DNA of 64,000 nt from Beijerinckiaceae bacterium (GCA_027533425.1 JAPZUD010000006.1:434001-498000); one strand, 5' to 3'; counted from the stretch's first letter, positions 1 to 9,318 are shown. The notes: generated from the letters alone by a model not told the origin. Numbers and translations are program-made.

Positions 1-523
1 CCTTCTGGAAATATTGAAGGAGCATTTTGGTCGGCAGGCCGCGTTGCACCTCGAACTGGTTGAAGATGCCGGATTTGGCCTTGGAGAGGATCGCTTCCGA
101 AATGTCGGAGGCATGGATCTCGACCTGACGGCCAGCCAGCTGGGCCTTGAGTTCATCCAGCACCATGACGAGCGAATACGGCTCCTGGCCTGACGAGCAG
201 GCCGCGCACCAGATCCGCAATGTCTTGCCGGCAGGGCGGCGCGCCAGCAATTCAGGAATGATGACATTGCGGAAATGCTCGAACGGCGTCTTGTCCCGGA
301 AGAAAAACGTTTCGTTGGTCGTCAGCGCATCGATCACCCGCTGGGCCAGACGGCGATCGCCGCGCTCGGCCCGTGTCATGAGCTCGTCGATACTCGGCAG
401 ACCCTCCTCGCGGAGCACCGGCGACAGACGCGCCTCCACGAAATAGGCCTTCTCGGTGGTCAGGACGATGCCTGCCGCCTTGTTGATGAAATCAATGACA
501 CGAAGAATGACAGGTGCGCTCAT
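1..523 (-). CDS. cheR: Chemotaxis protein methyltransferase CheR (3' part beyond window)
   Basis: CheR uses S-adenosylmethionine to methylate glutamates on chemoreceptors during adaptation. About 174 N-terminal residues are visible. They begin MSAPVILRVIDFINKAAG, followed by the CheR alpha-helical domain (NETFFFRDKTPFEHF) and the start of the SAM-binding domain, where IWCAACSSGQEPYS matches the family's GCSxGEEPYS. The ATG overlaps the cheB TGA (ATGA), so the two are translationally coupled. It is the last visible gene of the minus-strand che cluster. The gene runs off the left edge and carries no visible defect. Confidence 0.95.
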   Translation of the reverse strand, partial: MSAPVILRVIDFINKAAGIVLTTEKAYFVEARLSPVLREEGLPSIDELMTRAERGDRRLAQRVIDALTTNETFFFRDKTPFEHFRNVIIPELLARRPAGKTLRIWCAACSSGQEPYSLVMVLDELKAQLAGRQVEIHASDISEAILSKAKSGIFNQFEVQRGLPTKMLLQYFQK

Positions 524-1764
524 GGGGCTTGTCCTTCGAGCAGCGCGACGGCGAGCTCGCCAATTTTTTCAGGAGGCAGAATGGAACTGGCCAGACCGGC
601 CTCGGCAATGGATCCGGGAATCCCCCAGACGACGCTCGACGCCTCGTCCTGGACGAGAACATTCGCTCCGCGGCGCGAGAGATGGAGAGCCCCTTCGGTG
701 CCGTCTCGCCCCATCCCCGTCAGGGCAATGGCGAGGGCTTCGTTTCCATAGGCCTCGGCGGCGCTCGAGAAGAGCAGGTCGATCGAAGGACGCCACGGGC
801 CGCGGGCCTCGGAGGGGAGCATGGCAATGACATGCTGACCGTCCGCTTTCCGCCGGACGACAGTATGGCAGCCGCCCGGCGCGAGATAGATCGTCCCGGG
901 CTGGAGCGACTTGCCTTCGACGGCTTCGACGGCCGGAAGCCCGGCATGCTGCTTGAGATGGGACGCGAAGATCGAGCCGAAAATCGGCGGCATATGCTGG
1001 GCAATCACCACGGGAACCCGCGCGATCAGGTTCTTCATCCGCCCGAGCGTAAGCACGAGCGCCTGCGGCCCGCCGGTCGATGCACCGATCACCACCATCT
1101 TCGGCCGCACACGCTCGAGAGGCCGGACCTGCGGCCCGGCTGAACGATCGGCCGGGGCAGCGACGCTGGCGGGAACGGACGGGCGGAACGGCGCGACCGG
1201 TTGAGCGGCGGAAGGAATACGCTGGATCGGGCTGGTCGCAGGGAATGGCGAACGGGCAACCGGCGGCGCCACCGACGGTCTCGCCGGAGCGGCGGGAGGC
1301 GCCGCCCGGGTGATCGCGCGGACACCACCCACAGCCAGCACCTTGGCGACCAGCGCCTGCCGGAAATCAGCCGAGGTGGAGACCTCGCGATGGTTGGATG
1401 GCTTTGGCAGGTAATCGGTCGCGCCGCGCATCAGCGAACGCATGGTCAGTTCGGCCCCGTGAACCGAAAGTGACGACACGACGATCACGCGGGATTGCGG
1501 CGATTTCGCCAGGATCAGCGGCAGGGCCGTGATGCCGTCCATGTCGGGCATGTCGAGATCGAGCAGGATGATGCGCGGTGCAACCCCTGGCAGCGCATCG
1601 ATGATCTCGCGCCCCGACTTGAACGCGCCGACGACCTCGATTCCGCTGGTTTCCGACAGCCACTTGGACAGCAGGCCACGGACAACCACCGAATCGTCGA
1701 CAACAGCCACCCGCACCGGCTGGGCCATCTGTCTCGGAAACTGGGCGTGGGGCAGGGCCGCCAT
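520..1764 (-). CDS. cheB: Chemotaxis response regulator / protein-glutamate methylesterase CheB
   Basis: CheB removes methyl groups from (and deamidates) chemoreceptors when phosphorylated by CheA. The protein has 414 residues. An N-terminal receiver (VVDDSVVVR, phospho-acceptor in LLDLDMPDMDG) is joined by a Pro/Ala-rich linker of about 80 residues to the methylesterase domain. The catalytic Ser lies in VIGASTGGPQAL, the His in IAQHMPP and the Asp in GMGRDGTEGA. The longer start has a GGAG seven bases upstream and was kept; an internal ATG (MAQPVRVAV, at 1728) is an alternative that would begin directly at the receiver. It lies between cheY and cheR. Confidence 0.96.
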   Translation of the reverse strand: MAALPHAQFPRQMAQPVRVAVVDDSVVVRGLLSKWLSETSGIEVVGAFKSGREIIDALPGVAPRIILLDLDMPDMDGITALPLILAKSPQSRVIVVSSLSVHGAELTMRSLMRGATDYLPKPSNHREVSTSADFRQALVAKVLAVGGVRAITRAAPPAAPARPSVAPPVARSPFPATSPIQRIPSAAQPVAPFRPSVPASVAAPADRSAGPQVRPLERVRPKMVVIGASTGGPQALVLTLGRMKNLIARVPVVIAQHMPPIFGSIFASHLKQHAGLPAVEAVEGKSLQPGTIYLAPGGCHTVVRRKADGQHVIAMLPSEARGPWRPSIDLLFSSAAEAYGNEALAIALTGMGRDGTEGALHLSRRGANVLVQDEASSVVWGIPGSIAEAGLASSILPPEKIGELAVALLEGQAP

Positions 1765-1828
1765 TCACAAACTCCGGGGCTCGGAAGCCCGTTGGGGTGG
1801 CAGGCCCGGAAAGGCCCGTCAGGAAAAC

Positions 1829-2194
1829 TCAGACGAGGCCGACTTCACCGAATTTCGAGCACAGGATTTCCTTGTCGAACGGCTTCATCACATATTCGTC
1901 CGCGCCCGAATCCATGGCCTTGGCGATATGGCTGATATCGTTCTCGGTGGTGCAGAACACCACTTTCGGCCGGTCACCGCCGGCCATCTGGCGCAGCTTC
2001 AGCAGGAATTCGTAGCCGTCCATGTTCGGCATGTTCCAGTCGAGCAGGATCGCATCCGGCATCTTGGACGCCACGCGATCCATGGCCTGCTTGCCATCCT
2101 CGGCTTCGGTGATCTCGAAATCGAGGCCCTCGAGAATCCTCCGGGCGACTTTGCGAATGACGCTGGAATCGTCGACAACGAGGCAGGTTTTCAT
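1829..2194 (-). CDS. cheY: Chemotaxis response regulator CheY
   Basis: A single-domain receiver that carries the CheA signal to the flagellar motor. The protein has 121 residues and all receiver landmarks: the acidic pair in VVDDSS, the phospho-acceptor Asp in LLDWNMPNMDG, Thr in FCTTEND, and Lys in VMKPFD. A second ATG six bases upstream (2200) exists, but the AAGGA ribosome binding site is eight bases from the ATG used here. It lies between cheW and cheB, with a 64-base gap to cheB. Confidence 0.96.
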   Translation of the reverse strand: MKTCLVVDDSSVIRKVARRILEGLDFEITEAEDGKQAMDRVASKMPDAILLDWNMPNMDGYEFLLKLRQMAGGDRPKVVFCTTENDISHIAKAMDSGADEYVMKPFDKEILCSKFGEVGLV

Positions 2195-2208
2195 GGTCAT
2201 CGTCCTTA

Positions 2209-2694
2209 TCAGGCCGCCTGAAGGCTCATGGTCTCGAGAAGCGCATGGAGATCGATCTCGATCATCAGCTCTCGTTCAAGCTTGTGGACCCGGCGCGTGA
2301 ACCGCGCCCAGTTGGTTCCCATATTCGCGGGCATCGGTTCGCTGGAATCGCCGGAAAGCGACAGCACATCGCCGATCTCGTCCACGACAAGGCCGAAAAC
2401 CTCTCCCAGCCACTCGACGCCGACAGCCATCGGCTCCTGTTCGCTCTGCCGTTCGGTCCGGCGGGAATTCAGGAGATAGCCGAGATCGAGGATCGTCACG
2501 ATGTGGCCGCGCAGGTTGACGAGGCCGGCCACGGCACGGTCCGCTTTCGGCACGGGCGTCATGGACGTGATCGAGAAGACATCGCGCACCGAGGTGATCG
2601 GCAGGCCGATCAACTGGCCTTCGATCCGGACCGAGACCAGCTGGATCTCGTCCACGATGCTCATGTCGCGACGCATGCGTTGTTCGGCGCTCAT
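2209..2694 (-). CDS. cheW: Chemotaxis coupling protein CheW
   Basis: CheW is the scaffold that links CheA to chemoreceptors. The protein has 161 residues and starts MSAEQRMRRD. It has one CheW domain, with QLIGLPITSVRDVF at the start and VNLRGHIVTILDL in the middle. The chosen ATG overlaps the cheA stop (ATGA), which explains coupled expression. An in-frame ATG 15 bases upstream would lie inside cheA and is less likely. A short C-terminal extension (residues about 140-161) follows the domain. Confidence 0.95.
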   Translation of the reverse strand: MSAEQRMRRDMSIVDEIQLVSVRIEGQLIGLPITSVRDVFSITSMTPVPKADRAVAGLVNLRGHIVTILDLGYLLNSRRTERQSEQEPMAVGVEWLGEVFGLVVDEIGDVLSLSGDSSEPMPANMGTNWARFTRRVHKLERELMIEIDLHALLETMSLQAA

Positions 2695-5438
2695 GCCGCA
2701 GCTCCCCATTGCGTGGTCGAATAGCCGCCGAGCACATCGCCGACCGAGCTCATCAGGCCCTGACGGTCGAACTTGCCGACGAGATCATAGAGACCGGCCA
2801 CCTTGCCCTTCTCGATCAGGCGCGGGCCGGCGCGGCTGACGAGGCCGATGACCGGCGGGGACGTTCCGTCCTCGGCCAGTTCGCGGACGAAGGAGAAGCC
2901 CTCGTCGCCCGGCTGGTCGAGATCCATGACGATGACCGAGGGCTTCTGGCGGGCAATGGCCGCTCGGGCGGCCTGCAGCGAGGGCAGCACGGCAATCCGG
3001 TAGCCGGCATTCTGGAGCAGGGGTGCGAACAGCGCCCGGAAGAATTCCGAGCTCTCGATCACCATGACATCGACCTGCTCGTCGGCAGCCGGCTTTTCCT
3101 GACCTTCCGGGGCCACGAGGTCAGAGACGTCGACAATCTCGACGGCCTTGCCGTCAATGATCGTCGCGCCGACAGTGCCCGGCGTCGCATGGCTGGTATC
3201 GATCTGGATCGATACCTCGACCACATCGACGATCTCGTCCACGGCCATGCCGATCTCGCGGTCCTGCTGATGGAAGACCAGCACCGGCTGGCGAGCCTCG
3301 AGATCGAAGCCCGCCTGCGGCTGGTAGCCGAGGATCGGCATCAGGCGGCCCTGGTACTGGACCACGGCCCGGCCGCCGGTATCCTCGATCTTGGCATGCT
3401 CGAATTCCTCGAGGCGCCCGATGAAGGCGAGCGGGATGGCCTTGAGATTGGCACCGCCGGCCCGGAAAAGCAGGAGCAGCGAACGCTCTGCGCTGGCCAT
3501 GAGTTCCGCGGCGAGTTCGGCCTCGGACTGGGCGGCCGTCTCGCGGGTGCCATTCTCCATGACGGAACGGGCCACGCCGGCCGGTTCGAGGATCAGGATG
3601 ACAGAGCCGTCCCCCAGGATCGTCGCGCCGGAATAGACCGACATATGCCGCAGCTTCGAGGAGATCGGCTTAACGACGATTTCCTCGGTATGCAGGATGG
3701 AGTCGACGATGATGCCGAAGCGATGGCCACCGACATGGCAGACAACCACCAGCCGATCATCCGCCTGGTTGCCCGTTGCCAGCGAACCACCTTGCCGCGG
3801 CAGGTTGAGCACATCGGCGACATCGACAACCGGCAGCAGGCGCTGGCGAAGGCGCAACGTGGCCTGGCCGTTGAGCGTTTCGATCCGGACCTCGCCGGAT
3901 TCCTGGGTGCGGACAAGCTCCGCGACGGAGATCTGCGGAATGGCGAAGCGCTGCCCGGCGGCCTCGACAATCAGCGCCGAGGCGATGGCCAGCGTGAGCG
4001 GCAGCTTGATCGTGACTGTGAGACCGCGCCCCGCCCGCGAGCGGAGATCGACGATCCCGCCCACCTGCTCGACATGGCTGCGCACCACATCGAGGCCGAC
4101 GCCGCGCCCGGAAATGTTGGTGACCGCCGCGGCGGTCGAGAAGCCCGGCTCCATCACGAAGCGCAGGATCTGCTCGTCGCTCATCCGGGCGATATCCGCC
4201 TCGGTGCTGAGCCCGTTGCGCAGGGCCTTCGCCTTGACCCGGTCCACATCGATACCGCGGCCATCATCCGAGACCTCGACAATGATGTAGCCGCTTTCCT
4301 GCGCCGCACGGAGATGGATGGTGCCATGCGCCGGCTTTCCGGCGGCAACGCGCTCGTCCGGCATTTCGAGGCCATGATCGGCCGCATTCCGCACCATGTG
4401 CAGCAGCGGGTCCTTGATCATCTCGAGAAGCTGACGGTCGATTTCGGTTTCGGCGCCGCTCTGGATCAGCTCGATCTTCTTGCCGAGTTCCTCGGAGAGA
4501 TCGCGCACGACTCGGCTGAGTTTGGTCCATGCGCTGCCGATCGGCTGCATGCGCGTCTGCATCACGCCGTCCTGCAACTCGGCCGTGATATGCGAGAGCC
4601 GCTGCAACGGGCTCTTGAAGTCGGCATCATCACGCTGGCGCGCGATCTCGAGCAACTGGTTCCGTGTCAGCACCAGTTCGGAAACCATCGTCATCAGACG
4701 ATCGAGCGTTCCAACCGCAACCCGGACGGATTGCTTGGACACCGAATTCTCGTTGCTCGCCTGGGCCTCGGACGCCTCCGGCTCGGCCTTGGCCTCGACC
4801 TTTGGCGCGGCCTTCTTCTCCTTGCGCGGCGCTTCCTTCGGCGCCTCGGCAACGGGCGCGGGCGGCGGAGGCGGTGCTACGGGCGCGGGCTCGACGAAGG
4901 ACGGCATTTCCGGGCCCGGCGCATCGCGGAAGGCGCGCTCCAGCTCGTCCAGGGTCACCTCATCCTCGCGGAGCGGGCGTTCAAGAATCTGGAAGGACAG
5001 GTTGCCCTTCGACTCGATCGTTGCTGTCGGTGGCGGTGCTGCGGCGAGGGCCGGCGCACCGGCCGGTTCGTTGGCCAGCGCGCGAAGGGCCTGGACGAGA
5101 TCCTCGTCGTCTCCCTCGGGCTCGGAACCACTCCGCTCGAGTTCGGCAATGATTCCCTTGATCCGGTCGATCGTCTTCAGGATCATCGTCACCGCCGGGG
5201 CAGTCACGGGCTTGCCATCGCGGAAACCGGAAATCACGTCCTCGCCGGCATGGGCCAGGTGTTCGAGACGCGGCAAGCCCAGGAAGCCGCAGGTGCCCTT
5301 GATCGTGTGCACCAGCCGGAAGATCAGCGCCAGAGTCGCGGAGTTGTTGGGATCCCGCTCGAAGCGCACCAGCTCGGCATCGACGATGTCGAGATGCTCG
5401 GAGGTTTCAACCACGAAATCTTTGAGGAGATCGTCCAT
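2691..5438 (-). CDS. cheA: Chemotaxis histidine kinase CheA with extra CheW-like and receiver domains
   Basis: The central kinase of the chemotaxis array has 915 residues. In order: an Hpt domain with phospho-His 44 (LVHTIKGTCGF), a Pro/Ala-rich linker at about 165-225, a dimerisation domain near 235-300, a HATPase domain (N box HMVRNAADHGLE, G1 DDGRGID, G2 GRGVGLDVV), a regulatory CheW-like domain from about 485, a second CheW-like segment near 640-770, and a C-terminal receiver near 780-905. The receiver keeps the acceptor Asp (VMDLDQPGDEG) and a Lys (VGKFD), but the usual first acidic pair reads Glu-Ser (VIESSEF). This makes it longer than textbook CheA. It overlaps cheW by four bases. Confidence 0.96.
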   Translation of the reverse strand: MDDLLKDFVVETSEHLDIVDAELVRFERDPNNSATLALIFRLVHTIKGTCGFLGLPRLEHLAHAGEDVISGFRDGKPVTAPAVTMILKTIDRIKGIIAELERSGSEPEGDDEDLVQALRALANEPAGAPALAAAPPPTATIESKGNLSFQILERPLREDEVTLDELERAFRDAPGPEMPSFVEPAPVAPPPPPAPVAEAPKEAPRKEKKAAPKVEAKAEPEASEAQASNENSVSKQSVRVAVGTLDRLMTMVSELVLTRNQLLEIARQRDDADFKSPLQRLSHITAELQDGVMQTRMQPIGSAWTKLSRVVRDLSEELGKKIELIQSGAETEIDRQLLEMIKDPLLHMVRNAADHGLEMPDERVAAGKPAHGTIHLRAAQESGYIIVEVSDDGRGIDVDRVKAKALRNGLSTEADIARMSDEQILRFVMEPGFSTAAAVTNISGRGVGLDVVRSHVEQVGGIVDLRSRAGRGLTVTIKLPLTLAIASALIVEAAGQRFAIPQISVAELVRTQESGEVRIETLNGQATLRLRQRLLPVVDVADVLNLPRQGGSLATGNQADDRLVVVCHVGGHRFGIIVDSILHTEEIVVKPISSKLRHMSVYSGATILGDGSVILILEPAGVARSVMENGTRETAAQSEAELAAELMASAERSLLLLFRAGGANLKAIPLAFIGRLEEFEHAKIEDTGGRAVVQYQGRLMPILGYQPQAGFDLEARQPVLVFHQQDREIGMAVDEIVDVVEVSIQIDTSHATPGTVGATIIDGKAVEIVDVSDLVAPEGQEKPAADEQVDVMVIESSEFFRALFAPLLQNAGYRIAVLPSLQAARAAIARQKPSVIVMDLDQPGDEGFSFVRELAEDGTSPPVIGLVSRAGPRLIEKGKVAGLYDLVGKFDRQGLMSSVGDVLGGYSTTQWGAAA

Positions 5439-5558
5439 GCCGCTTGACCTGACTTGTTATGCGCCACCCGGGCGCCCTCAATCAGGACAAACCTACCGCC
5501 AGAAGGGTTTATGATTAGTTGTTACAAACCGCCCTGACGAGGGATCAGGCAAATTTCC

Positions 5559-6218
5559 TCAGACATTCGCCGGTTTGGCAACGATCCGGACTGCCTGATC
5601 ATCGAGCGTGATGGAAACGCTCATTGTGGAGGCTCGGGCAATCTCGCCGGTGTAGAATACCTGGAAGCCATGAGCATCGACCTGCCCGCTCTCGCTCTTC
5701 CCGTCCAGCAGGTCGAGGACATGCGGGCCGAGACGCGGCTTGGGCCCCTTCGCCAGAACAAGAAACTCGGGGGCTTCGGCATCGCCCTCCATCGTGACAT
5801 CGATCGTCCCGCCCAGCGGCACGGAGGCCAGCGCAATCACGACGAGGTTCATCAGCAGTTTCACACGGTTCTTCTCGACAAACAGCCGGGGCGTGTTCCA
5901 GTTCAGCGCCACTTTCTCGTCCTGCATGAACTGGCTGGTCAATTGCTGGGCGTAGCCCAGATCGACGGCCGAACCGGCGGATCCGGCCGCGCCGAAAGCG
6001 ATCCGGGCGAATTGCAGCCGCGCGGAGGCCTGCCGCGCGCTCTTGCGGATCAGCTCGAGGGCGAGGGCCTCGGTTTCCGGGCTGTCATCCTCGTCGAGCA
6101 GTTCGAGCCCGTTGACGATGGCACCAACGGGGCCGACCGCGTCATGACACACCCGGCTGCACAGCAGGGCAGCCAGATCGAGTGCCCCCAGATCGATCCG
6201 CTTGAGCTCTTCCGACAT
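5559..6218 (-). CDS. chpT: Histidine phosphotransferase ChpT-like
   Basis: A dimeric pseudo-kinase phosphotransferase of 219 residues. The DHp-like helix carries the phospho-His in SRVCHDAVGPVGAIVNGLEL, the ChpT signature. The C-terminal half is a degenerate Bergerat-like fold without G boxes. In alphaproteobacteria ChpT passes phosphate from CckA to CtrA and CpdR. The start follows a GGGGG sequence at good spacing; the long in-frame extension upstream has no family similarity and was dropped. It lies 120 bases before cheA on the same strand. Whether it serves CckA or the che system cannot be told here. Confidence 0.85.
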   Translation of the reverse strand: MSEELKRIDLGALDLAALLCSRVCHDAVGPVGAIVNGLELLDEDDSPETEALALELIRKSARQASARLQFARIAFGAAGSAGSAVDLGYAQQLTSQFMQDEKVALNWNTPRLFVEKNRVKLLMNLVVIALASVPLGGTIDVTMEGDAEAPEFLVLAKGPKPRLGPHVLDLLDGKSESGQVDAHGFQVFYTGEIARASTMSVSITLDDQAVRIVAKPANV

Positions 6219-6360
6219 CAGGGTCCCCCGTCGCCGTGACGATGCCGTCACGTTGTCATGTTCCGGCTGCGGTGATACATCTCGTCGCGACTCTCGCCAA
6301 CCCCGGCAGGGTCCTCGCCCACAAAAAGCCGCTTTGAGCCCAGGGATGGGGCCGGGTCGG

Positions 6361-7140
6361 ATGCCAATTTCCCCCCATGACCGTGATCGGATCGGCCGCG
6401 AGATGGCGCGCATCGCAAGGATGGGCGGCGAATCACTGCTGTGCCATCGAACCCCCGATTGCGCGCGCAGCCTCAAGCCGGATGGTTCGCCGGTCAGCGC
6501 GGCCGACATGGCATCGGAACAGGTGATCGTGGCCGCGCTGCGCGAACGCTTTCCGCAATGGCCCGTCATCAGCGAGGAAGGCGAGGTCGAGGTCCCGCCC
6601 GATACATCGACCTTCTTTCTTGTCGATCCGCTGGACGGCACCCGCGCCTTTCTGGCCGGGCGGCCTGATTTCTGCGTGCTCATCGCCCTGATCGAGCGGG
6701 GCGTCCCGATCGCCGGCGCGATCCATCAACCCGTGGGCGAAGGGACCTGGTGGTCCGGCATCCATGCCTTCCGCGGCGATCCGTCGGGTGATACGGAAAT
6801 GCTGGTGCCCGGTCCGGGTGAGCGATCGGATGGCGCCATCGCCATCGTCTCGGCCGAACATGCAGGCGAGGCCAGCCGGCTCCTCTGCAACCGGATGGAC
6901 ATTGCCGAAATCCGTTCGGAAAACTCGGCCCTGAAGTTCGTTCGTCTCGCCGAGGGGGAGGCCGATCTCTACCCGCGCATCGGTCGGACAATGCAATGGG
7001 ATGTCGCGGCCGGCGATGCGCTCCTGCGCTGCCTCGGCGGCGGCGTGCAGGATCTGGACGGGCAGGCGCTGGCCTATGGCAGGAATCCGCGCGGCTGGGC
7101 CAATCCCGATTTCGTAGCCTACCGGCGGCTCCCGGCCTGA
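6361..7140 (+). CDS. cysQ: 3'(2'),5'-bisphosphate nucleotidase CysQ / inositol monophosphatase family
   Basis: A Mg2+-dependent phosphatase expected to hydrolyse 3'-phosphoadenosine 5'-phosphate released during sulfate assimilation. The protein has 259 residues. Family motifs are DGSPVSAADMASEQ, SEEGE, the metal-binding DPLDGTRAF and the C-terminal WDVAAGDALL. Start at MPISPHDRDRIG; an inner ATG at 6403 is possible. It is divergent from the chpT-like gene and convergent with the YHS gene. CysQ is favoured over plain inositol monophosphatase by the DPLDGTRAF form, but the substrate is inferred. Confidence 0.88.
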   Translation: MPISPHDRDRIGREMARIARMGGESLLCHRTPDCARSLKPDGSPVSAADMASEQVIVAALRERFPQWPVISEEGEVEVPPDTSTFFLVDPLDGTRAFLAGRPDFCVLIALIERGVPIAGAIHQPVGEGTWWSGIHAFRGDPSGDTEMLVPGPGERSDGAIAIVSAEHAGEASRLLCNRMDIAEIRSENSALKFVRLAEGEADLYPRIGRTMQWDVAAGDALLRCLGGGVQDLDGQALAYGRNPRGWANPDFVAYRRLPA

Positions 7141-7153
7141 AGCCCTTCCGCAA

Positions 7154-7669
7154 TCACGGAACCATGTCGCGCCGCACCAGCGGCCAGTTGCGCTCGGCGA
7201 GGTCAAGCCGGGCCGGATCGCGCAGGAAGATGGCGCGGGAATTGTCATCGCGGAACAGGAACAGCCGCTTGTCCGAGACGGCAAAGGTCTGCGGATTGCC
7301 CGCAACGGCAAATCCCGCCGCAATGCCGAGTGGATCATGGCCGCCGAATGCCGGAACATAGGGCTGGGGATCGGCCTCGAAGGCCGCCTGGTTGGCCGGC
7401 GAGGCGAAGTGCCAGACGCGGCCGGCATGGATGGTTTGCAGCTGGACCCGGCCTGGAACCGCGCGTTCTTCGAGAAAATAGGCGACAGGATCGAAGCCGA
7501 ACAGGGCGGCGCCGGAATTCGGATCGGCAATGATCTCGTCGGAAAGGCCGATCGCCTGGCCCAGCGCCGGCCGGATCGGAAGGGCGAGCGCAAACCCGAG
7601 CAGGACGAGACGGCGGGTGGCGCAGGCGGCCACGGCGAAGCTGTCATCGCCGCGCCGATCTGCCGCCAT
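7154..7669 (-). CDS. Exported YHS domain-containing protein
   Basis: A 171-residue protein with a hydrophobic segment (RLVLLGFALALPIRPALG) resembling a signal peptide, then a YHS-type domain (LFGFDPVAYFLEERAVPG, WHFASPANQAAFEADPQPYVPAFGGHDPLG). YHS domains are often linked to metal binding or redox chemistry. No Cys pair is present in the mature part. The start used follows an AAAAAGG eight bases upstream; an ATG 36 bases earlier (7705) is the alternative. The gene is divergent from eipA. Its precise role is unknown. Confidence 0.75.
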   Translation of the reverse strand: MAADRRGDDSFAVAACATRRLVLLGFALALPIRPALGQAIGLSDEIIADPNSGAALFGFDPVAYFLEERAVPGRVQLQTIHAGRVWHFASPANQAAFEADPQPYVPAFGGHDPLGIAAGFAVAGNPQTFAVSDKRLFLFRDDNSRAIFLRDPARLDLAERNWPLVRRDMVP

Positions 7670-7769
7670 CAGAACGCCTTTTTGTCCGCTGAACCTTTTG
7701 TTCATAACGAATCGCTTACCAATTCCATCTGATTTTGCGGCACCGGCTGTTCAATCCATCGAGGTTTCC

Positions 7770-8417
7770 ATGACCGATCGCTTCTTCCGGAAGACCCGCT
7801 CCCGCGACAGGCTGGCCGGGCTCTCCCGGTTCGGTTGGCAAGCCCGTGTGACACTTCTGCTGCTCCTGACCTCGCTGTTCATAGCTCAACTTTCTTTCCG
7901 AGCCGTTGCACAGGAAACCCGGCCCGGGCGCGGCAACACGTTCCGTTCGCAGGAGTTGATCTCGTCCGGACACCAGTTCTTCGGCTCGGTGTCGCGCGGG
8001 CTGGCGCTGACCATCGAGGAAGCCACGCGCCGCTGGGGCGAGCCGAACGGCTATATCCTTGGCCAGGAAGCGGGCGGTGCCTTTATCGGCGGCCTGCGCT
8101 ATGGCGAGGGCGTGCTTTACACCCGCAATGCCGGCGACCGGAAGGTCTTCTGGCAGGGCCCCTCGATCGGCTGGGATTTCGGCGGGGACGGCAATCGGAC
8201 CATGATGCTGGTCTACCGCCTGCCGAGGGTCGATGCGCTTTACCAGCGCTTCGCCGGGATCGACGGTTCTGCCTATTTCATCGGTGGCTTCGGCATGACG
8301 GCCGTCACGGCCAACAACATCGTGATCGTTCCGATCCGGTCCGGCGTCGGCGCTCGCCTGGGGATCAATGTCGGGTATCTCAAGTTTACCAACCAGTCGA
8401 CCTGGAACCCGTTCTGA
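7770..8417 (+). CDS. eipA: EipA family (DUF1134) envelope protein
   Basis: A periplasmic protein family conserved in alphaproteobacteria and tied to cell-envelope integrity in Brucella. The protein has 215 residues. The N terminus is basic, then a hydrophobic signal segment (VTLLLLLTSLFIAQLSFRAVA) ends in an Ala-X-Ala-like site. The mature domain contains WGEPNGYILGQEAGGAFIGG, GWDFGGDGNR and a Gly-rich end (GVGARLGINVGYLKFT), all characteristic of DUF1134. GAGG lies just upstream of the ATG. Confidence 0.88.
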   Translation: MTDRFFRKTRSRDRLAGLSRFGWQARVTLLLLLTSLFIAQLSFRAVAQETRPGRGNTFRSQELISSGHQFFGSVSRGLALTIEEATRRWGEPNGYILGQEAGGAFIGGLRYGEGVLYTRNAGDRKVFWQGPSIGWDFGGDGNRTMMLVYRLPRVDALYQRFAGIDGSAYFIGGFGMTAVTANNIVIVPIRSGVGARLGINVGYLKFTNQSTWNPF

Positions 8418-8498
8418 TCCTGGCCACAGGCCGGGTCGAGGGCGGCTCCTTTGACCTGAAGGCATTTTCATGCCAACGGGTTAGCGGAAAGGTACGGG

Positions 8499-9236
8499 TT
8501 GGCCATGATCGAGCTGGTGCTCGTCTTCATCCTTGGCATGGCAATGGCGGGCGTGATCTGGCTGATCATGCTTCCCGCCTTCTGGCGCCGTGCGACCCGC
8601 CTGACGCGCGAGCGGCTCGAACGCAACCTGCCGATGTCGGTCAACGAGATCGCGGCCTTCCGGGACCGCACGCGTGCCGAAAGCGCCGTCGAGATTGCCC
8701 GGCTGGGCATGCAGCTCCAGAAGGCTCAGGCATCCGTGGCAGCGGCCCGTGCCGAAACCGGCGAACGGATCCAGGTCCAGGCCCGCCTTGCCGAGGAGAT
8801 CGAGGCCGAGAGGCGCCGGATCCTGGCGCTGGAGGCCGAGATCGGGTCGCTGCGCGTGGAAATCCAGACACGCGACCTCCGCATTGCCGATCTGGAATCC
8901 GAGCGCGACCATGACCGCGCGGCCATTGACGGGCTCGAGCGGCAGGTCACGGCCCAGATCACCCAGCAGGAAGCTGCGACAGAGCTGGCGGAGAACCGGC
9001 GGATCGCGCTCGATGAGGCGCGTGTCCTTGCGGAACGGGTCCGCGAGGCCTTGGCGGCAGAGACGCAGCGCAGCAGCCAGTTGCGAAGTGACCTGCAGGC
9101 CAAGACGGCGGAACTTCGTGAACTGGAGCGCAAGATCGCCGGCATCGAAAACGGCGCGCTGCTCCAGCGGATCCGCGGCGGCGAGGAGACCTACCAATCC
9201 ACGATCCCGCTTGTCCGGCAGAAACAGGTCGGGTGA
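8499..9236 (+). CDS. Membrane-anchored coiled-coil protein of unknown function
   Basis: A 245-residue protein with one N-terminal transmembrane helix (IELVLVFILGMAMAGVIWLIML). Residues about 60-225 are an almost uninterrupted Ala/Glu/Arg-rich coiled coil. I recognise no enzymatic domain. The TTG at 8499 is six bases from a GGAAAGG; an ATG at 8505 gives nearly the same protein. It follows eipA in the same direction, 81 bases downstream, which fits an envelope-scaffold role, but that is a guess. Confidence 0.75.
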   Translation: MAMIELVLVFILGMAMAGVIWLIMLPAFWRRATRLTRERLERNLPMSVNEIAAFRDRTRAESAVEIARLGMQLQKAQASVAAARAETGERIQVQARLAEEIEAERRRILALEAEIGSLRVEIQTRDLRIADLESERDHDRAAIDGLERQVTAQITQQEAATELAENRRIALDEARVLAERVREALAAETQRSSQLRSDLQAKTAELRELERKIAGIENGALLQRIRGGEETYQSTIPLVRQKQVG

Positions 9237-9318
9237 GCCACGGGCGGGGTTGCAAGCCTCGCCGAGTTGCGCATGATCGGCCGAAATCCATTTCGATGAT
9301 CCTGTTTCGGAGCCTGCC

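Noticed and set aside
2709-5447. Long plus-strand open frame opposite cheA
   Set aside because: It mirrors the codons of a clear CheA gene, has low-complexity composition and shows no domain. This is a common shadow in high-GC DNA.
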